NCBI GenBank assembly: GCA_020310875.1 | Contig: CM035414.1 | Coordinates: forward strand, 197,383,141-197,447,140 | DNA: 64,000 nucleotides | DNA from: Ceratopteris richardii | Lineage: Eukaryota > Streptophyta > Polypodiopsida > Polypodiales > Pteridaceae | Reading direction: 5' to 3' | Shown here: positions 46,222 to 57,445 of the stretch, one piece after another | How positions within the stretch are numbered: the first letter of the stretch is position 1 | How the letters are laid out: each line of letters opens with the position of its first letter | Position numbers and translations under genes: made by a program | The notes under the pieces: model-generated | Seen by the model: only the letters and a program-made list of their open reading frames with translations | The model's database searches: none | What the model was told of the DNA's origin: nothing

Positions 46222-47995
46222 TGATCATGTCATTAAGAGCTGTCCAAAATTGGCTGCTAAAGAGGCAAGGAAGAAAGAGGCCAGAATGGTTGTTGCAGAG
46301 GCCTCTACACTGAAAATAGACTCTACTAATCTTGTGCAGAATGAAGAATGGGTGTTTACTAGTGTTTATAGTTTTGAATCATCTTCTCATGAGTAGTGTA
46401 TGTTTGCAATAGACTCAAATGTTTGGTATTCTGATAGTGGGGCAATCAAACATATTACCTCACAGCGTAGTTTCTTTACTTCACTTGAGCCTACCCCTAG
46501 AGGGAATACTGTCACATGTGCTAACAACTCCTCTTATGCTGTCATGGGAGTTAGTAAGATGATTCTCACTACCGTTGATGGTAGTTCTTTCACCTTGTCA
46601 GATGCTTTATTTGTGCCAGGGATCAAGAAAAATCTATTATCAATTTCAACATTAACCAAGATTGGCTTGGTTGTGAAATTTATTGATGACAGATGTACAG
46701 TTCATGATCTATCAAATGGCGACATGATTATTGCTTCTAGCATTTTATGTTGTGGGCTGTATAAGCTCATAGACTATGAAAGCTCTATGAATGATTTGGC
46801 ATGTGCAATACATGATTCGCAGGCATGGATGGGTATATCCACTCAAAACAAAGTCCAAAGTGTTTATGTGCTTCAAACAATTTTTGGTTTTGGCTAAAAA
46901 TCTGTCAGCATGTAAAATGGGCACCCTCCATTCTGATTGAGGGGGGAAATATATGTCTTCTGACTTTAATACATTTTTGGCTGAACGTGGGATAAAACAT
47001 CAATGTATAGTGCCGTATACACCTCAACAGAATGGAGTTGTTGAACAAACAAACATGTCACATCATGGAGATGGCGAGGTGTATGGTCAAGAGTCAGGCT
47101 TTACCAGATAGTTTCTGTCTTGAAGATGTCATCTGTGTAGCATATGTACTTGACAGGTGTCCCACTAAAGCACTATAGTCTATCACTCCATATGAGGCTT
47201 GGCATGGTCACAAGCCATGTGTTGCTCATCTGGGTGTTTTTGGTTGTCTGGTGCCTAAACAACATCATAGGAAATTGGGTGATAATTTTTAAAATGTATT
47301 TTTGTTGGGTACAGTTCTAAAAGCAAAGGCTATTGTCCATATCATCCACATACTAAACACATTTTGGTTAGCCGTGATGTTATTTTTGTGGAAGATGCTA
47401 TTCAGCCTTTACTTTCATGTACAAAGGAGACATCTGTTAGCTCCAAAGACATGTATGATACTTTGCTGCCTCTTTTTATAGGTGGATAGTCTTGTGTTGG
47501 TCCTAATGAGGCAACTTCTCAGCATTTATAGGTTTCATGTGATGATTCATATCATTCTATTTCTGATGCAGATTTACATGATGCACTTGTTGATGAGAGA
47601 ACTGATTTTGAGGAGGCAAAAACTATGCCAAAATGGTTGGTGTAGACTTTGCGTGACAACAAATTAGATGCACCTCTGTCATAACGTACTCATTCAGGCT
47701 CTCATAATGCCTCCTTTGCATCAGATTGCTATGCTATGGCTGCCTCTAGTCTCTATGATGAGACTGATCCTGTTTGGTTTGATGAAGCACAAAATTCAAA
47801 ACATTGGATGGTTGCAATGCAATCTGAATATGATGCTATCATAAAAAATGGTACCTGGTCTTTATGTGACTTGGTCTTTATGTGACTTGCCTCCTGCAAG
47901 AAGGCCATTGGCACTAAGGGGTATACAAGCTAAAGTGTAAACATGATGGAACAGTTGATAGGTATAAGGCGAGGCTTGTTGCAAAGGGTTATGTG
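46222..47995 (+). pseudogene. Family-1 copia zinc knuckle, protease, integrase (deleted) and RT start
   Basis: HVIKSCPKLAAKEARKKEAR leads, after a stop, to protease (NVWYSDSGAIKHITSQRSFF at 46400; the motif is preserved). At about 46820 the frame jumps from the gag-pre-integrase region (ACAIHDSQ) to mid-integrase (WMGISTQNKVQS), deleting the zinc-binding region and first catalytic Asp relative to 29870-30165. Then come a damaged core with PYTPQQNGVVEQ, CPTKAL.SITPYEAWHG, linker, and RT start (MPKWLV, SKHWMVAMQSEYDAI) with a small local duplication of TCTTTATGTGACTTG at 47855-47890. It ends near 47995 in KARLVAKGYV. Confidence 0.84.
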
Positions 47996-48000
47996 TTGGG

Positions 48001-48657
48001 AAAGATGGATGGATGATCCAAGAGATTGAGTAGCTACTGCTAAACCTACTTTGTACCAGCCCTCCTTTGCTTCAGATTTGATTTTTAGACTTCCTTAGCT
48101 TTCCAATGACACCAAGAAATGGTATATGTCCTTTGGAAATGATGTGTGTAATGATTGAATCAAAACAGATAACTTTGAAGGTCACAAACTCAAGAAAACC
48201 TTCTATTTTGGTCTTGACACCTGCTGCATGTTTTGCTCAGTGTGACCAACACAGTAACAATTGATAAAATTCCTTCTAGGGGTATTCAATTAGCTTAGTA
48301 AGATACCATTTGAAAGTGAAATGATGTAAAATAATGAACTATGCTAAGAGAAATCAATTTAGCAAGATTTGGTATACCCCCGACTTTTTAGGATTGTAGC
48401 AGAGACAGACCAGTGAGCACTTCGACGATGATTTCTCTGAATCTGCTGAATGGAATGTCTTCAATTTTTGACAGCAAGTATTAGACTTTAAGCTGAATCC
48501 AACAAGCTTTGAATCACTGAATGTTATGGAGTATTGACTGAGATATGCCCTTGACAAGTTGACAGCTTTGGAGTAGACAAGCAGTGAACACAGAGATGAA
48601 TGATGTAAATGTATCTATAAATTAACACTTGTGTACAATACCATTGGCATGACTAGC
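48001..48657. other. Unassigned DNA between copia 1c and Ty3 element C2
   Basis: The sequence following the abrupt end of copia RT begins TGTTGGGAAAGATGG and could be the start of another LTR, but no second copy is present. No gene was recognised. Confidence 0.35.
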
Positions 48658-49363
48658 TGTAGCTCAGTGATGAGTAGCACCTCCTTTAATGTCAATCTGG
48701 GAAGACGTGAGGATGGTATGAAGACCTCAAGCAAGTGAAGGCACAAATGTGTGAGTGAGAAGCATACAAACATGCACACACATACACACACACGCGCACA
48801 CACGGCAAGACCAAGAGTGAGAAGCAATGAGTTCTTAGATTACTTTCAAAAAGCTCATACAAGTTCAAAACTATTACAAGCTAACCCCCAAAATGAGCTC
48901 TCTAGCTCTTTTTATAGTTTTTGACTAGGTTTTGGCCTTGTCCAGACCTAGTGTCCGGCCTAGTTAAAAATTAGGTTCTCTACCCTATTTGGAGGTTCAA
49001 ACGAAGTCTAAAAAATGTGAAAATTGACAGGTAGATACTTCTAAAGCTCCTCAAGCTCAAGGACTCCTTGGCTTGCACAAAATGGAGCTACAAAAAGGTG
49101 AAATGGTATTTACAATGGTTTTTAGTGATGAAAATCACTATTTTGGTAGGGATTTCTTCTAACATTTTGACATACATTTCTTGGAGCTCCCTACTTGCTC
49201 CTTCTTCTTGTGTGCTCAATTCCTTGATGTCTGAAAAATTTAGATGGCCTACTTGCCAGATCTTTTTTGACCACTGTGTCTGCTTGTGCTGTCCCTTCGC
49301 TCCGACTCCCTTCGTATGCTTCCTTGTCTTGTAACTCCTTCGGTTCCTTGACTACTGCCAACA
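48658..49363 (-). repeat. 3' LTR of element C2
   Basis: It begins TGTTGGCAGTAGTCAAGG in element orientation and ends CTGAGCTACA. It shares blocks such as CACACATTTGTGCC (minus) and the AGTGATTTTCATCAC-type segment with the element C LTRs, but is clearly diverged. Confidence 0.85.
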
Positions 49364-51827
49364 CCCCCCCTCTCTCGCGTCTGTCGTCTTTGACAGACCC
49401 TTGTCTAGCTGTGCGTTGGACATAATATTGGACGACATCGGCAGCGAGGTGGTGTTCTTCTAATCTTAGCCCCCGTGCTAGATCTGTTAACAATGCATCC
49501 CAATTCACTAGTCCTGGTACGTCCGGATGTAGCACCCGAAGTTGTTCTGAATGGATGGTTCTCTCCACAGCGAATAAGTGGAGGAGATGTGAGGGCCTGG
49601 GTACAAATATTTCTGAGTGATATTCCCAGAATCCTATTATGAACATCTCCTCGAATGTCTGTTTAAAACAAGCTGGGAGGTACTTTATTCTGGCGTGCCA
49701 AGCATATATTACCTCTATGGATGGGGTGGTGCTCATGTCGTATACCAGATCTTGGTTTTCTGTAAGAAATCCGACACCTGAGAAGTGGGGGTCTTTAATG
49801 TTCTTGAACGTCCTGAAGGTGATTAGCATTAGTTCAAAGATTTTCATACACATTTGTGCCATCACATCGGGGGTATTCCGTAGTCGAGTGCTCTAGTGTC
49901 GGATGGTAGAAATCATGTAATTTACAGTGGGAGGGCCTTGGGGAGGTGCTAGATAAACATAATTTAACCACTTTGCGCAACCTTTGATGTTCTTGATAGC
50001 AATTGTAAACTCTGGCCAAGTGCGCCTACGGAATACTGGAACATAACAAGGATTGTATTTAATAAAAAGGGGCATGTTAGTCCAGGTACAAACCATTTCT
50101 GGGTAGTTCTCAAGAAGACGGATTCTCCAGGTGGGTTGATGAATGGAGCCTTTCTTCGCATTTTCTGGGATATCCTCTGGCCCAAATTGTGTGGCAAAAG
50201 TTGGAGGTTTGCCACATCTGCGTTGAATCTCTGCGTTGTAATCTGCAAGGAGCACACAATATAGCACATTTTGATCATCGTTGGTGCCGATCCATCTATG
50301 ATGAGACATGCTTCGGAAATATTCTGACTTGATGATGATGTCTTCTAACTTTGCCATGGATTGGATTTGAATGGCCACTCTATCTTCATGGGTTGTTGCT
50401 GTCTTCTCTAGTGTTTGGAGCCATTCAAGTACTTCAACTTCTAATGTGTCCATTCCTTCTGAGGTATGTGCACCACCTGGCATCGGCATAGGAACATATG
50501 GTTCCTCATACGTTTCGTACACCTCAGTGGGTACTAATTCCTCCGGCTCGGGTTCTACAACTGGAGAGGGCCGCCTTTCATATTCTAGTAACTTTTTCTG
50601 GAGCTCCGCCACCTGCTCTGTCAATGCCTTTACTTCCTTTGAAGTTGAGGCCGTTTCTATTACCTTGGGTGGAGCCTCCTGTTCCCTGAGCTGGCTACGT
50701 AATTCATCCCGTTCCCTTTCCAAATCATCATGTGTTTCTAATAAATCCGCATAGCTTTCCAAGATGGTTTTCATTGTTTCTGAGGGAACCGCTTTGAATT
50801 GTTTTGGATCGATCTCATGGGGGGAGCCTTCCATGGCCGCTTCCAGGTTTTCTTCATTTCGTTTCTGCAAATGTTTGTTTTCTTCAAGTGCTGTAGCCAT
50901 ATGCTTTCGGAGTAGAGTCAAATTGCGCCGGACTCTCAGGTTATTTGTTTGGTACACCTCCAGTAAGGCTTCGAGTTGTTTGACACCGAGTTCTACTGAT
51001 GGTTGGGGTGCCTCCAGGAGGGTTTGATGGGCTTGCTCGAGAGTGGTGTAGCATTGGTTGAGTTCCGCATTTTCTTCTTCTAGCCTTGTGAGTCGTCTTT
51101 GTAGTTGCTGATGATTCGTTGTCAACTGATGACGGCGGTCTTCTAGATCCCTATACTCATGCTGAAGTTGATATACGCATTGATGTAATGACAGGAATAT
51201 ACTATTTACATTAAAAGATGCAGTTAAAGATGAAGATGCAGGGGGAATGGGGAAGGGGAAGGGAGTTGTGAATGCTGTGGAGTCAAGTGGTGAAGTAGGT
51301 GGAGGGGGTATGGGAGATTGAGGTTGTGTGGGGGGTGGGGGTGATACTGTGGCGGGTGATGTCTCCATTGTGTCAATTGTGTGTGTGGCTGTAAAGAGGG
51401 GGACAGTGGGTGGGGTGGAAGTGATATTTGTGAAGAGTGTCGTGAAGGTGGGCATGGAAACTCCTCCGAATTGGATGCCGGGAGAGAGAGGAATTCCCAT
51501 GACGACTGTGGTAGTGGTAGAAAAGGGCGTGGTCGTGCCGGGTGGTGAGGTGACTTGTGTAGTGATAGGTGAGGTGGGTGGGGAGAGTGGTTCCTCCTGA
51601 TGTTCTTCTATTTGTGTGTTGCCTCCCGGTTCTGATACATTGATGTGTATTTGTTTTCCAGATCGCATGGGGCAGGCAGGCACACGTTTCTCAAATCGAT
51701 TAATGTATGTCATGGCTGCATGTATGGCCGCATCCAGGAGAGCGCACTGTGGTGCATCGTCATCGAATTCCTTCATTAGGAAGGTTCCAAAGATGATAGG
51801 AGGAGCACTAGTGGATATGTTATCATG
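49191..51827 (-). CDS. Long 3' (env-position) ORF of element C2, one amber stop, extends into LTR
   Basis: The frame is open from a stop at 51828 to 49191 except for one TAG at 49893-49895, giving 627 codons from the ATG at 51776 plus a further 233 after the stop. No named domain is recognised. Numbering from that ATG: residues 60-185 are Pro/Ser/Thr-rich; about 200-310 and 340-400 are Leu/Glu/Gln heptad-like, probably coiled coil; 405-435 is acidic and Pro-rich; 445-627 is a compact mixed region (MSHHRWIGTNDDQNVLYCVL, TWRIRLLENYPEMVCTWTNM). After the TAG come AWHARIKYLPACFKQTFEEM and RGLRLEEHHLAADVVQYYVQ. The end (QGSVKDDRRERGGVLA) crosses the polypurine tract and continues about 55 codons into the LTR. 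No signal peptide or membrane segment is evident, so a viral-type envelope is unlikely; a gag-like or accessory structural protein fits better. Confidence 0.6.
49364..49376 (-). other. Polypurine tract of element C2
   Basis: GAGAGAGGGGGGG on the minus strand immediately precedes the LTR's TG. It lies inside the long ORF, encoding the Glu-Arg-Gly-Gly part of its conserved tail. Confidence 0.85.
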
Positions 51828-51830
51828 CTA

Positions 51831-52064
51831 GGGAAGAAGACCATCTCATGGATGTCAAAGAAACAACTAGCACTGGCTCTCTGATCAATCAAAGCTGAGT
51901 ATAGAGGCTTAGCAAAAGCTCATGTGAGCTTATGTGGCTCAAGAAGTTGTTTTTTGATCTTGATTTGCAGGTTAAGCAAGTACCTATTTTTTATGACAAC
52001 ATAAGTAGCATATGCTTGGCTCAAAATCCGGTGTTCCATGCAAGATAGCAGCTGAAGGTTCATG
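51831..52064 (+). mobile_element. Ty1/copia RNase H fragment
   Basis: TISWMSKKQLALAL, then SIKAEYRGLAKA, and after a frameshift KQVPIFYDNISSICLAQNPV and FHAR are copia RNase H motifs on the plus strand. It starts abruptly next to element C2 and ends where a SINE begins. Confidence 0.75.
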
Positions 52065-52270
52065 AGGGTGTGAAAGGCGTGAAAGCGTGGTTAGGCATCT
52101 TTGGCACCCAAGGCTCCCTTGGCAACCATTGGCAGTCGTTGGCCACTAGCGAACCAATTTCCATTTATGAGTGGCAATAAGGAGTTTTATATTCACTAAG
52201 GTGGGAGGATTTGAACCCACAACCTCACTCACACAAGGGAAGTGTTTTACCACTACACTATCTCTTTGTG
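52065..52270 (-). mobile_element. tRNA-derived SINE
   Basis: On the minus strand a tRNA-like head (about 52270-52199) contains an A box (TAGTGTAGTGG, 52250-52260) and a B box (GGTTCAAATCC, 52207-52217), spaced as in RNA polymerase III promoters. An unrelated body of about 130 bp follows to 52065. It interrupts copia RNase H. Terminal duplications were not resolved and no tail of simple repeats is evident, so the copy may be 3' truncated. Confidence 0.72.
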
Positions 52271-54540
52271 TTGTCACTCTAGTTCTCTTTTCTCATATTT
52301 AACACATGTTTCATCTCTTTCTTACTTTTTCAATTCCCAAGAACAACCCTTCCTTTTGCATTTAAATTCAAGCAATCTCAAAAATTGTTTTTACATATCT
52401 AGCAAGAGGGTTTTTTTCTCTACATACTCATGGACCCTACAAACACCATGGAGGATTTTGGTGAGTCACCTCTACCCGAGATAACACTCAAGCTCTTGCA
52501 GCATGAACTTTGAGGCACTCAAAATGAGATCTTATTTCTTGTACTCTTGTGCACTCTAGACTCTCAACCCTATTTTTTTCATGCCTCCAAAATGCTTTTC
52601 TCTAATTGTAATCCCCTTGTTCGCTATGAGCATTTGAAGTTAATTACCTCATCCAAAGATAGTAAGTCCTTTAGGTGGTCAATGTGCAAACCTATCTGTT
52701 TTCTATGGACTCTTTATCTTTGATGCTCCGAAGTACATAGTGCATTTTATTGCACTTATCACATGCGTATAAGGTCAATTTGAGTCTCCATAAGCTCAAG
52801 GGTTGGTTTTGTGCTGGTTGGCTGGACCAAACGTGGTCGATTCACAACTCACTTTTCTACCTCCTACAACCTTCTCCAAGTTCTTTCACCCTCCTTGGGA
52901 TCCCCTAAATTATTTCTAACTTAATCCTTGACCTTCACCTTCAAAATTTATCTTTTCAATTCATCCAAGCATACTTGTTAGTATTTTGTCCCCCATGCAT
53001 GCTCTGGGCTATTGGTTTGCGTGAAATAAGCATAAAGAGCCACCTAAGTTCTTAGATGATAAAAAAAGACTTCTCGATGGATAAGATAAAATTGGTTGGT
53101 TGTCAGTACTAAATTGGGCCTCAACTCCAAAAATAGCCCACTCTCTTGACCTTGACATCTATATAAGTACCTGCTTGGCACTTGTCTAGATTCATTCCAA
53201 ATCATCTCTAGTAATTCTTTTAGGATTCATCATCAGGTGTCTCATGACTCTACCCTTGGAGAAACTGTACCATTTTTTGGTCTTTTTGTGTTACTATGGC
53301 TCTACTCAAGAACTTTGTTATAGCCACTTCTTGCATAGAGGAAGCTAGATTACATTTGGAGGGAGGTACTTAGAGAAACTATGCATGAGACCCTATCAAG
53401 CAAATTAGGAAGGATTTGGAAGCACTAAAAATGCAAAAAAGTCACCATAAGGAGAAGATCATGCTGCCACCACCATGCCACAATGATGGTGAAGTGGCTC
53501 AACTTTGCCAAAAAGTAGAAGAGTTTTGGACCACATAGGATGTACGTAGGCACGTTTGGTGTACTGTATGTGATAATACTGGACACTCCAATATGAATTA
53601 TCTCAATAGGGTAAGCTACCAGTTTTGTGGAAATGAGGCCAGGACTACTTTTATCTCAAGGGAGCCAAGAAGAGAGGTAACACTCAAGTTCTTGATTTAT
53701 TTTACACTAGTACTTCTAATGTCATAACACAGAGGAACATCATCCAAATCGGCCAAGCTATAATAGACCTCTAATATGTTACTCTGGTGGAGCATATGGT
53801 CATATGTAGAACAGATGCTCTTTACCGGAGGGCACCCCTCCCTATTAACTCTGTCTAGATGCTAAAGATAATTATACAAGAGATTACCCAAGAAACTGCC
53901 CTAATCCAATCTATATGATAACAATCTCTCCACAAATAGAACGTATGACTACCCAATCTTATGATGTTTTATTATCCATAGTACCTCTAAATAACAGAGC
54001 TAGTCAAGTGATTGCAACTCGGATGGAGGAGCAACATGGAATGAAGAGAAGAGAATAAGAAAAGAAGTCTGATTTGAAGGAACAAGTAGCTCTTCAAAAA
54101 GCTTATGACATGGTGACTACTTCACTAAAGGACCAACTTGCGAGCTCTCAAGAAGGCATGCAAGAGGCACACATTGAAGAAATCTTGAAAGGGATTCACC
54201 ACTAGGTTACTGTATATCAACTCATGAAAATGGACTCAAAGGTGAGAAGTGACTTAGTGAAGGTCATACAGTCTACCTAACTCAGCTTACCACCTAGCAT
54301 AGATGGGTTGATGGTGGATTTTCCTCCTACACCACTAGTAAATTAAGCCTGTAGATAGGACTTCTAGAGTGTATTCTAATTCTATCTTAATTAAATAAGC
54401 AAGGGAGAATTCATCCGCTATATATACCATAGTTCTCATTTCCAATTTTTGTTTTTGCCTATAAAGGTTTTACTCACTTCATTTTTGAACTAGTCAAATT
54501 TGCACTGAGATGGTGCGAGCCCTTGATGTGGGAGAATGTA
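52271..54540 (+). other. Decayed retrotransposon-like DNA, no intact gene
   Basis: Stop-rich sequence. Near 52430 the plus strand reads MDPTNTMEDFGESPLPEITL, and near 53540 a zinc-knuckle-like segment VWCTVCDNTGHSNMNYLNR appears, suggesting an old gag region. Family is not assignable. Confidence 0.3.
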
Positions 54541-55110
54541 ATCGAGCATGAATTCGCCTTTATCACCTTGATTCAAATGCTTCTTGTTCCCCAATGTAAT
54601 TCACCAAGAAAAATTTGTTTGGTCGACCTAGTGGAATAATTCGTCCAATGGGTATAATTCTTGTCGATGATAACTCGCCTAGTGGGCAGCGAAGGAGAAC
54701 TTGTTTGTGAAGGATAATTCCTCCAATGGAAGGTTGTACATAAAATTCGTGTGAGTGCATAGATGAGACCTTATTCACATAGGTTTGCCCTTATTCAAAG
54801 GTGGAATAGGCCTTCGAGTTTGTGGAACAATGCAAAGCAAATTAGAGATCCAATCATCTTCGCTCCATATTCATATTATTCCCTCAAAAACCAATTCAAA
54901 GCATTGCTCCAATTTCCTTTGGAAATTCAAATTCTTCTAGATGGATTCATCAGAAGCTATAAGCAAATGGTGCAAACTCATATTCGTCTGAAGCTAGAAT
55001 AAGTGAACTTGATCTCAGGTTGTTGGGATAGGAGAGCATGGACAAGTTTGCCTCTGTAGAATTCATCGTCCCTAAATCTTGCAAATCAGTCTAGAGAAGT
55101 TAGGACAAAA
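54541..55110. other. Unassigned DNA with scattered AATTCGTCC-like words
   Basis: Words of the type AATTCGTCC, AATTCGCC and AATTCATCC recur irregularly here and again at 55860-56560. No period or coding content is evident; this may be leader DNA of an unrecognised element split by the LINE tail. Confidence 0.3.
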
Positions 55111-55114
55111 ATCA

Positions 55115-55735
55115 TCTTTTTATTTTTATATAAAGGAAGTTCGGCCTTAGCCTACTCTCCCGGACTTGTATTAAATAAGAGGACAAGAAAAGTACAAGTG
55201 AATGGGGCTAGTGCCCACGGGACCCCCCATGTCCCATAGAGCAGGGTAGATCTTACAAAGTTTAGATGGCATTACAAAGAAGGTAAATCACCCTCTCATC
55301 ACCCTTGTGAGGGGCCCACATGGGTTTAAGCTTGTTGTCAATCAAGATAAGCACTTTATGATGCCTAAAAGGGGGGAGGGGGGATTTCTTGCAATTCGGG
55401 ATTCTTTTACTGAGGAGGAACAATGATTTCTTGATCAACCACTCTTTGGGGGAGTCGTTGAAGTTATAAGCACATCTTTCTTGCCAGATTTTTCAAAGGA
55501 CCTCCCCTCTGATGGCATTCTAGAGAGTTGCCAAACAGCCGATTGCTTCACCCAGGAGAGCTTGCTCCCAACTGGTATTCTTCCAAAGTCTAATTTTCTT
55601 ACTGACAATCTCCCAAAGCCTTTTGGAGTTGGGGCAAAAATCATCTTAGAACCTATTGCAATTTGTCTCATCAATTTTGTTGCAAATTCGCGGACCAAAT
55701 TCATCAAGATTCTTTCACCAAACTTTTCTAGATTC
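55115..55735 (-). mobile_element. Probable 3' end of an L1-type LINE
   Basis: On the minus strand the sequence reads WEQALLGEAIGCLATLQNAI then RGEVL and KIWQERCAYNFN, resembling the C-terminal region after LINE reverse transcriptase. It ends in a 3' UTR-like stretch containing AATACAAGTCCGGGAGAGTA and TTATATAAAAATAAAAAG, which ends A-rich at about 55115. It is 5' truncated, as typical for LINEs. Family assignment rests on weak motifs. Confidence 0.45.
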
Positions 55736-55739
55736 TATT

Positions 55740-56562
55740 AGGATTTGTAGGCAAGAGAAAAGGGACTGATTCGAACTCTAGTTGCTGAAATGCAATGCTT
55801 TAGGCTATCGAGAAGATACAATTATTATACAACTACAAGGAGCAGCGAGCGACACTTCCGTCCTCTGCCAAAATTCGCCCTCTGCATCCTTGCCTCACAA
55901 AATTCAACCTCTATCATCTTGGCTTGCCAAAATTTGCCCAATGCTACCTCTTAAATATGGCAAATTCACCCGAGAGTTGTAGAGCATCCTCGTATGGAAT
56001 TCGTCCTCCATTGTTTCGTCTTGAAAATTTTGTCCCCCACTTGAACATAACTTATTCCTTAATTTTCCAAACCTTCAGGAGTTAAAATTCATCCAAGCAA
56101 AAAATTGATCTTGCATCTTCGTGGGGAAATTCGCCAAACAAGGGCTTGTGTAGATGTGAAGGACCAATATCAAGCAGATGGTATTGGAGAGCTCCATGCT
56201 ATCCAACACCACCTCGAATGCTTTGCGTTACATAAGAACTTCAAGGCCATAAGAGATTGATCACCAACCTTTTACATTGTCCAAATAGCTATGAACACCA
56301 AATTGCTCAGATTTGTCTAGAGTATCAAATTAAGCAAATAAATTATTCTAAAAAATTTTCTGAAGCCAATTCCTTCGGTAGAGAATTCCTCCTACAATTT
56401 CTACTAAATCCGTCCCAAGGAACACATCATCTAGGCACATTTGCCACATGCACACCCTTCAAAAAAATTCATCCCTTCATCATCATGTAAAATTTGTGCC
56501 TTTGGAGCCAATCTGAATTCGGCCTTCCTAGGCCCCCAAAATTCGTCCCTCACCCTTTCAAG
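55740..56562. other. Unassigned DNA before copia 1d
   Basis: No gene was recognised; the recurring AATTC(G/A)(T/C)CC words continue here. Confidence 0.3.
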
Positions 56563-56791
56563 TGTTGGAGTTAGACATCTGCGGAAGCACGTGAACAGCA
56601 CAAGGAAGAAGAAGAAGCTTGGAGCACAACACACAATACTGAATGTATTACTAGAGAATGTACAAAGATAAGTACCCCATTAGGGCAATAGGCGTATATA
56701 CAAGCCGGGGGAAAAAACCTCCTAAAGAGGGAAAAAAGTGCCCCGACGGTCCTAGTGTGTTCACACACATCACTACCTAAATATATCAACA
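56563..56791 (-). repeat. Family-1 copia 3' LTR (element 1d)
   Basis: This 229-bp LTR in minus orientation begins TGTTGATATATTTAGG after a polypurine tract and ends GTCTAACTCCAACA. It is homologous to 36674-36903. Confidence 0.92.
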
Positions 56792-56865
56792 AATCCCCCC
56801 TGGAAGTGATGCGGTGAACAAGGAGCTGGCAGTCATGTATAAGGAAGTGCCAAGCTATGTGGAAA

Positions 56866-57445
56866 TCACTCCACAAAAGGAAGTAAGCCCAAAGCTTTGC
56901 GGAAAGCTTCAAACTTCTCCCTAGGCAGAGCCTTCGTGAAAAGGTTTGCCATATTCTCCTGCGTGGGCACATATGCCAAGCTGATCTCCCTGGCAGAGAA
57001 CCTCTCCTTGACATAGTGATAATGCACCTCAATGTGCTTAGTGCGAGCATGGAGCCATAAGGTGTCTGAGCCACACACACTCAACTACCGCTGCAAAAGC
57101 TGCCCTATACTCAGCCTCACAACTGGAAGTGACCACACTAGGCTGCTTCTTGCTCAACCAGGATATACATGAGCTACCAAGCATGAAGCAAAAGCCACTA
57201 GTGGACACACGAGTGTCATATTAACCAACCCAATCAGAGTCAGAAAAGGCATGCAAATCTGGCGGTAGTGATCCCCCCTTGGGATAAAACAAGCCAAGTA
57301 GCCGAGTACCACTCAAGTAGCGAAAGATGCGCTTTACCGCCTGCCAATGCTTGACTCTTGGGCAATGCATAAACTTGCTCATCTGTGAGACAAAAAACTG
57401 AATATCTGGCCGAGTAATGCACAAGTAAATCAAGCATCCAACAGC
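56866..57445 (-). pseudogene. Family-1 copia RNase H (element 1d)
   Basis: Segments are LIYLCITRPDIQFFVSQMSK, FMHCPRVKHWQAVKRIFRYL, LHAFSDSDWVG (catalytic Asp), a stop, then CISWLSKKQPSVVTSSCEAEYR-type residues in a shifted frame. The end reads HIEVHYHYVKERFSAREISL and ENMANLFTKALPREKFEAFR. Stops and frameshifts near 57060-57230 inactivate it, including loss of the segment around the last catalytic Asp. Confidence 0.82.

Larger units (their letters stand above)
36674..48000 (+). mobile_element. Ty1/copia family 1 element, interrupted at its gag zinc knuckle
   Basis: A 5' LTR (36674-36903), a primer site matching initiator tRNA-Met and gag (37205-38067) lie left of a nested DNA transposon. 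The zinc-knuckle remainder, protease, integrase and RT start lie right of it (46222-47995). Joining the flanks restores a C-x2-C-x4-H-x4-C spacing (first C mutated), so the two halves are one element. The right part ends near 48000 within RT; no 3' LTR is seen. Coding parts have several stops and a deletion in integrase. Confidence 0.9.
48658..51827 (-). mobile_element. Ty3/gypsy element C2: 3' LTR and long 3' ORF, truncated
   Basis: A 706-bp LTR (48658-49363) related to the element C LTRs, a polypurine tract (49364-49376) and a long ORF reading toward the LTR define the 3' end of a minus-strand element. The left part of the element (LTR, gag, pol) is missing: at about 51830 the sequence changes to plus-strand copia RNase H. 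Confidence 0.82.

Noticed and set aside
50371..51831. Several plus-strand open frames opposite the element C2 ORF
   Set aside because: They are antisense shadows of a long, compositionally biased ORF; none has a recognisable domain.
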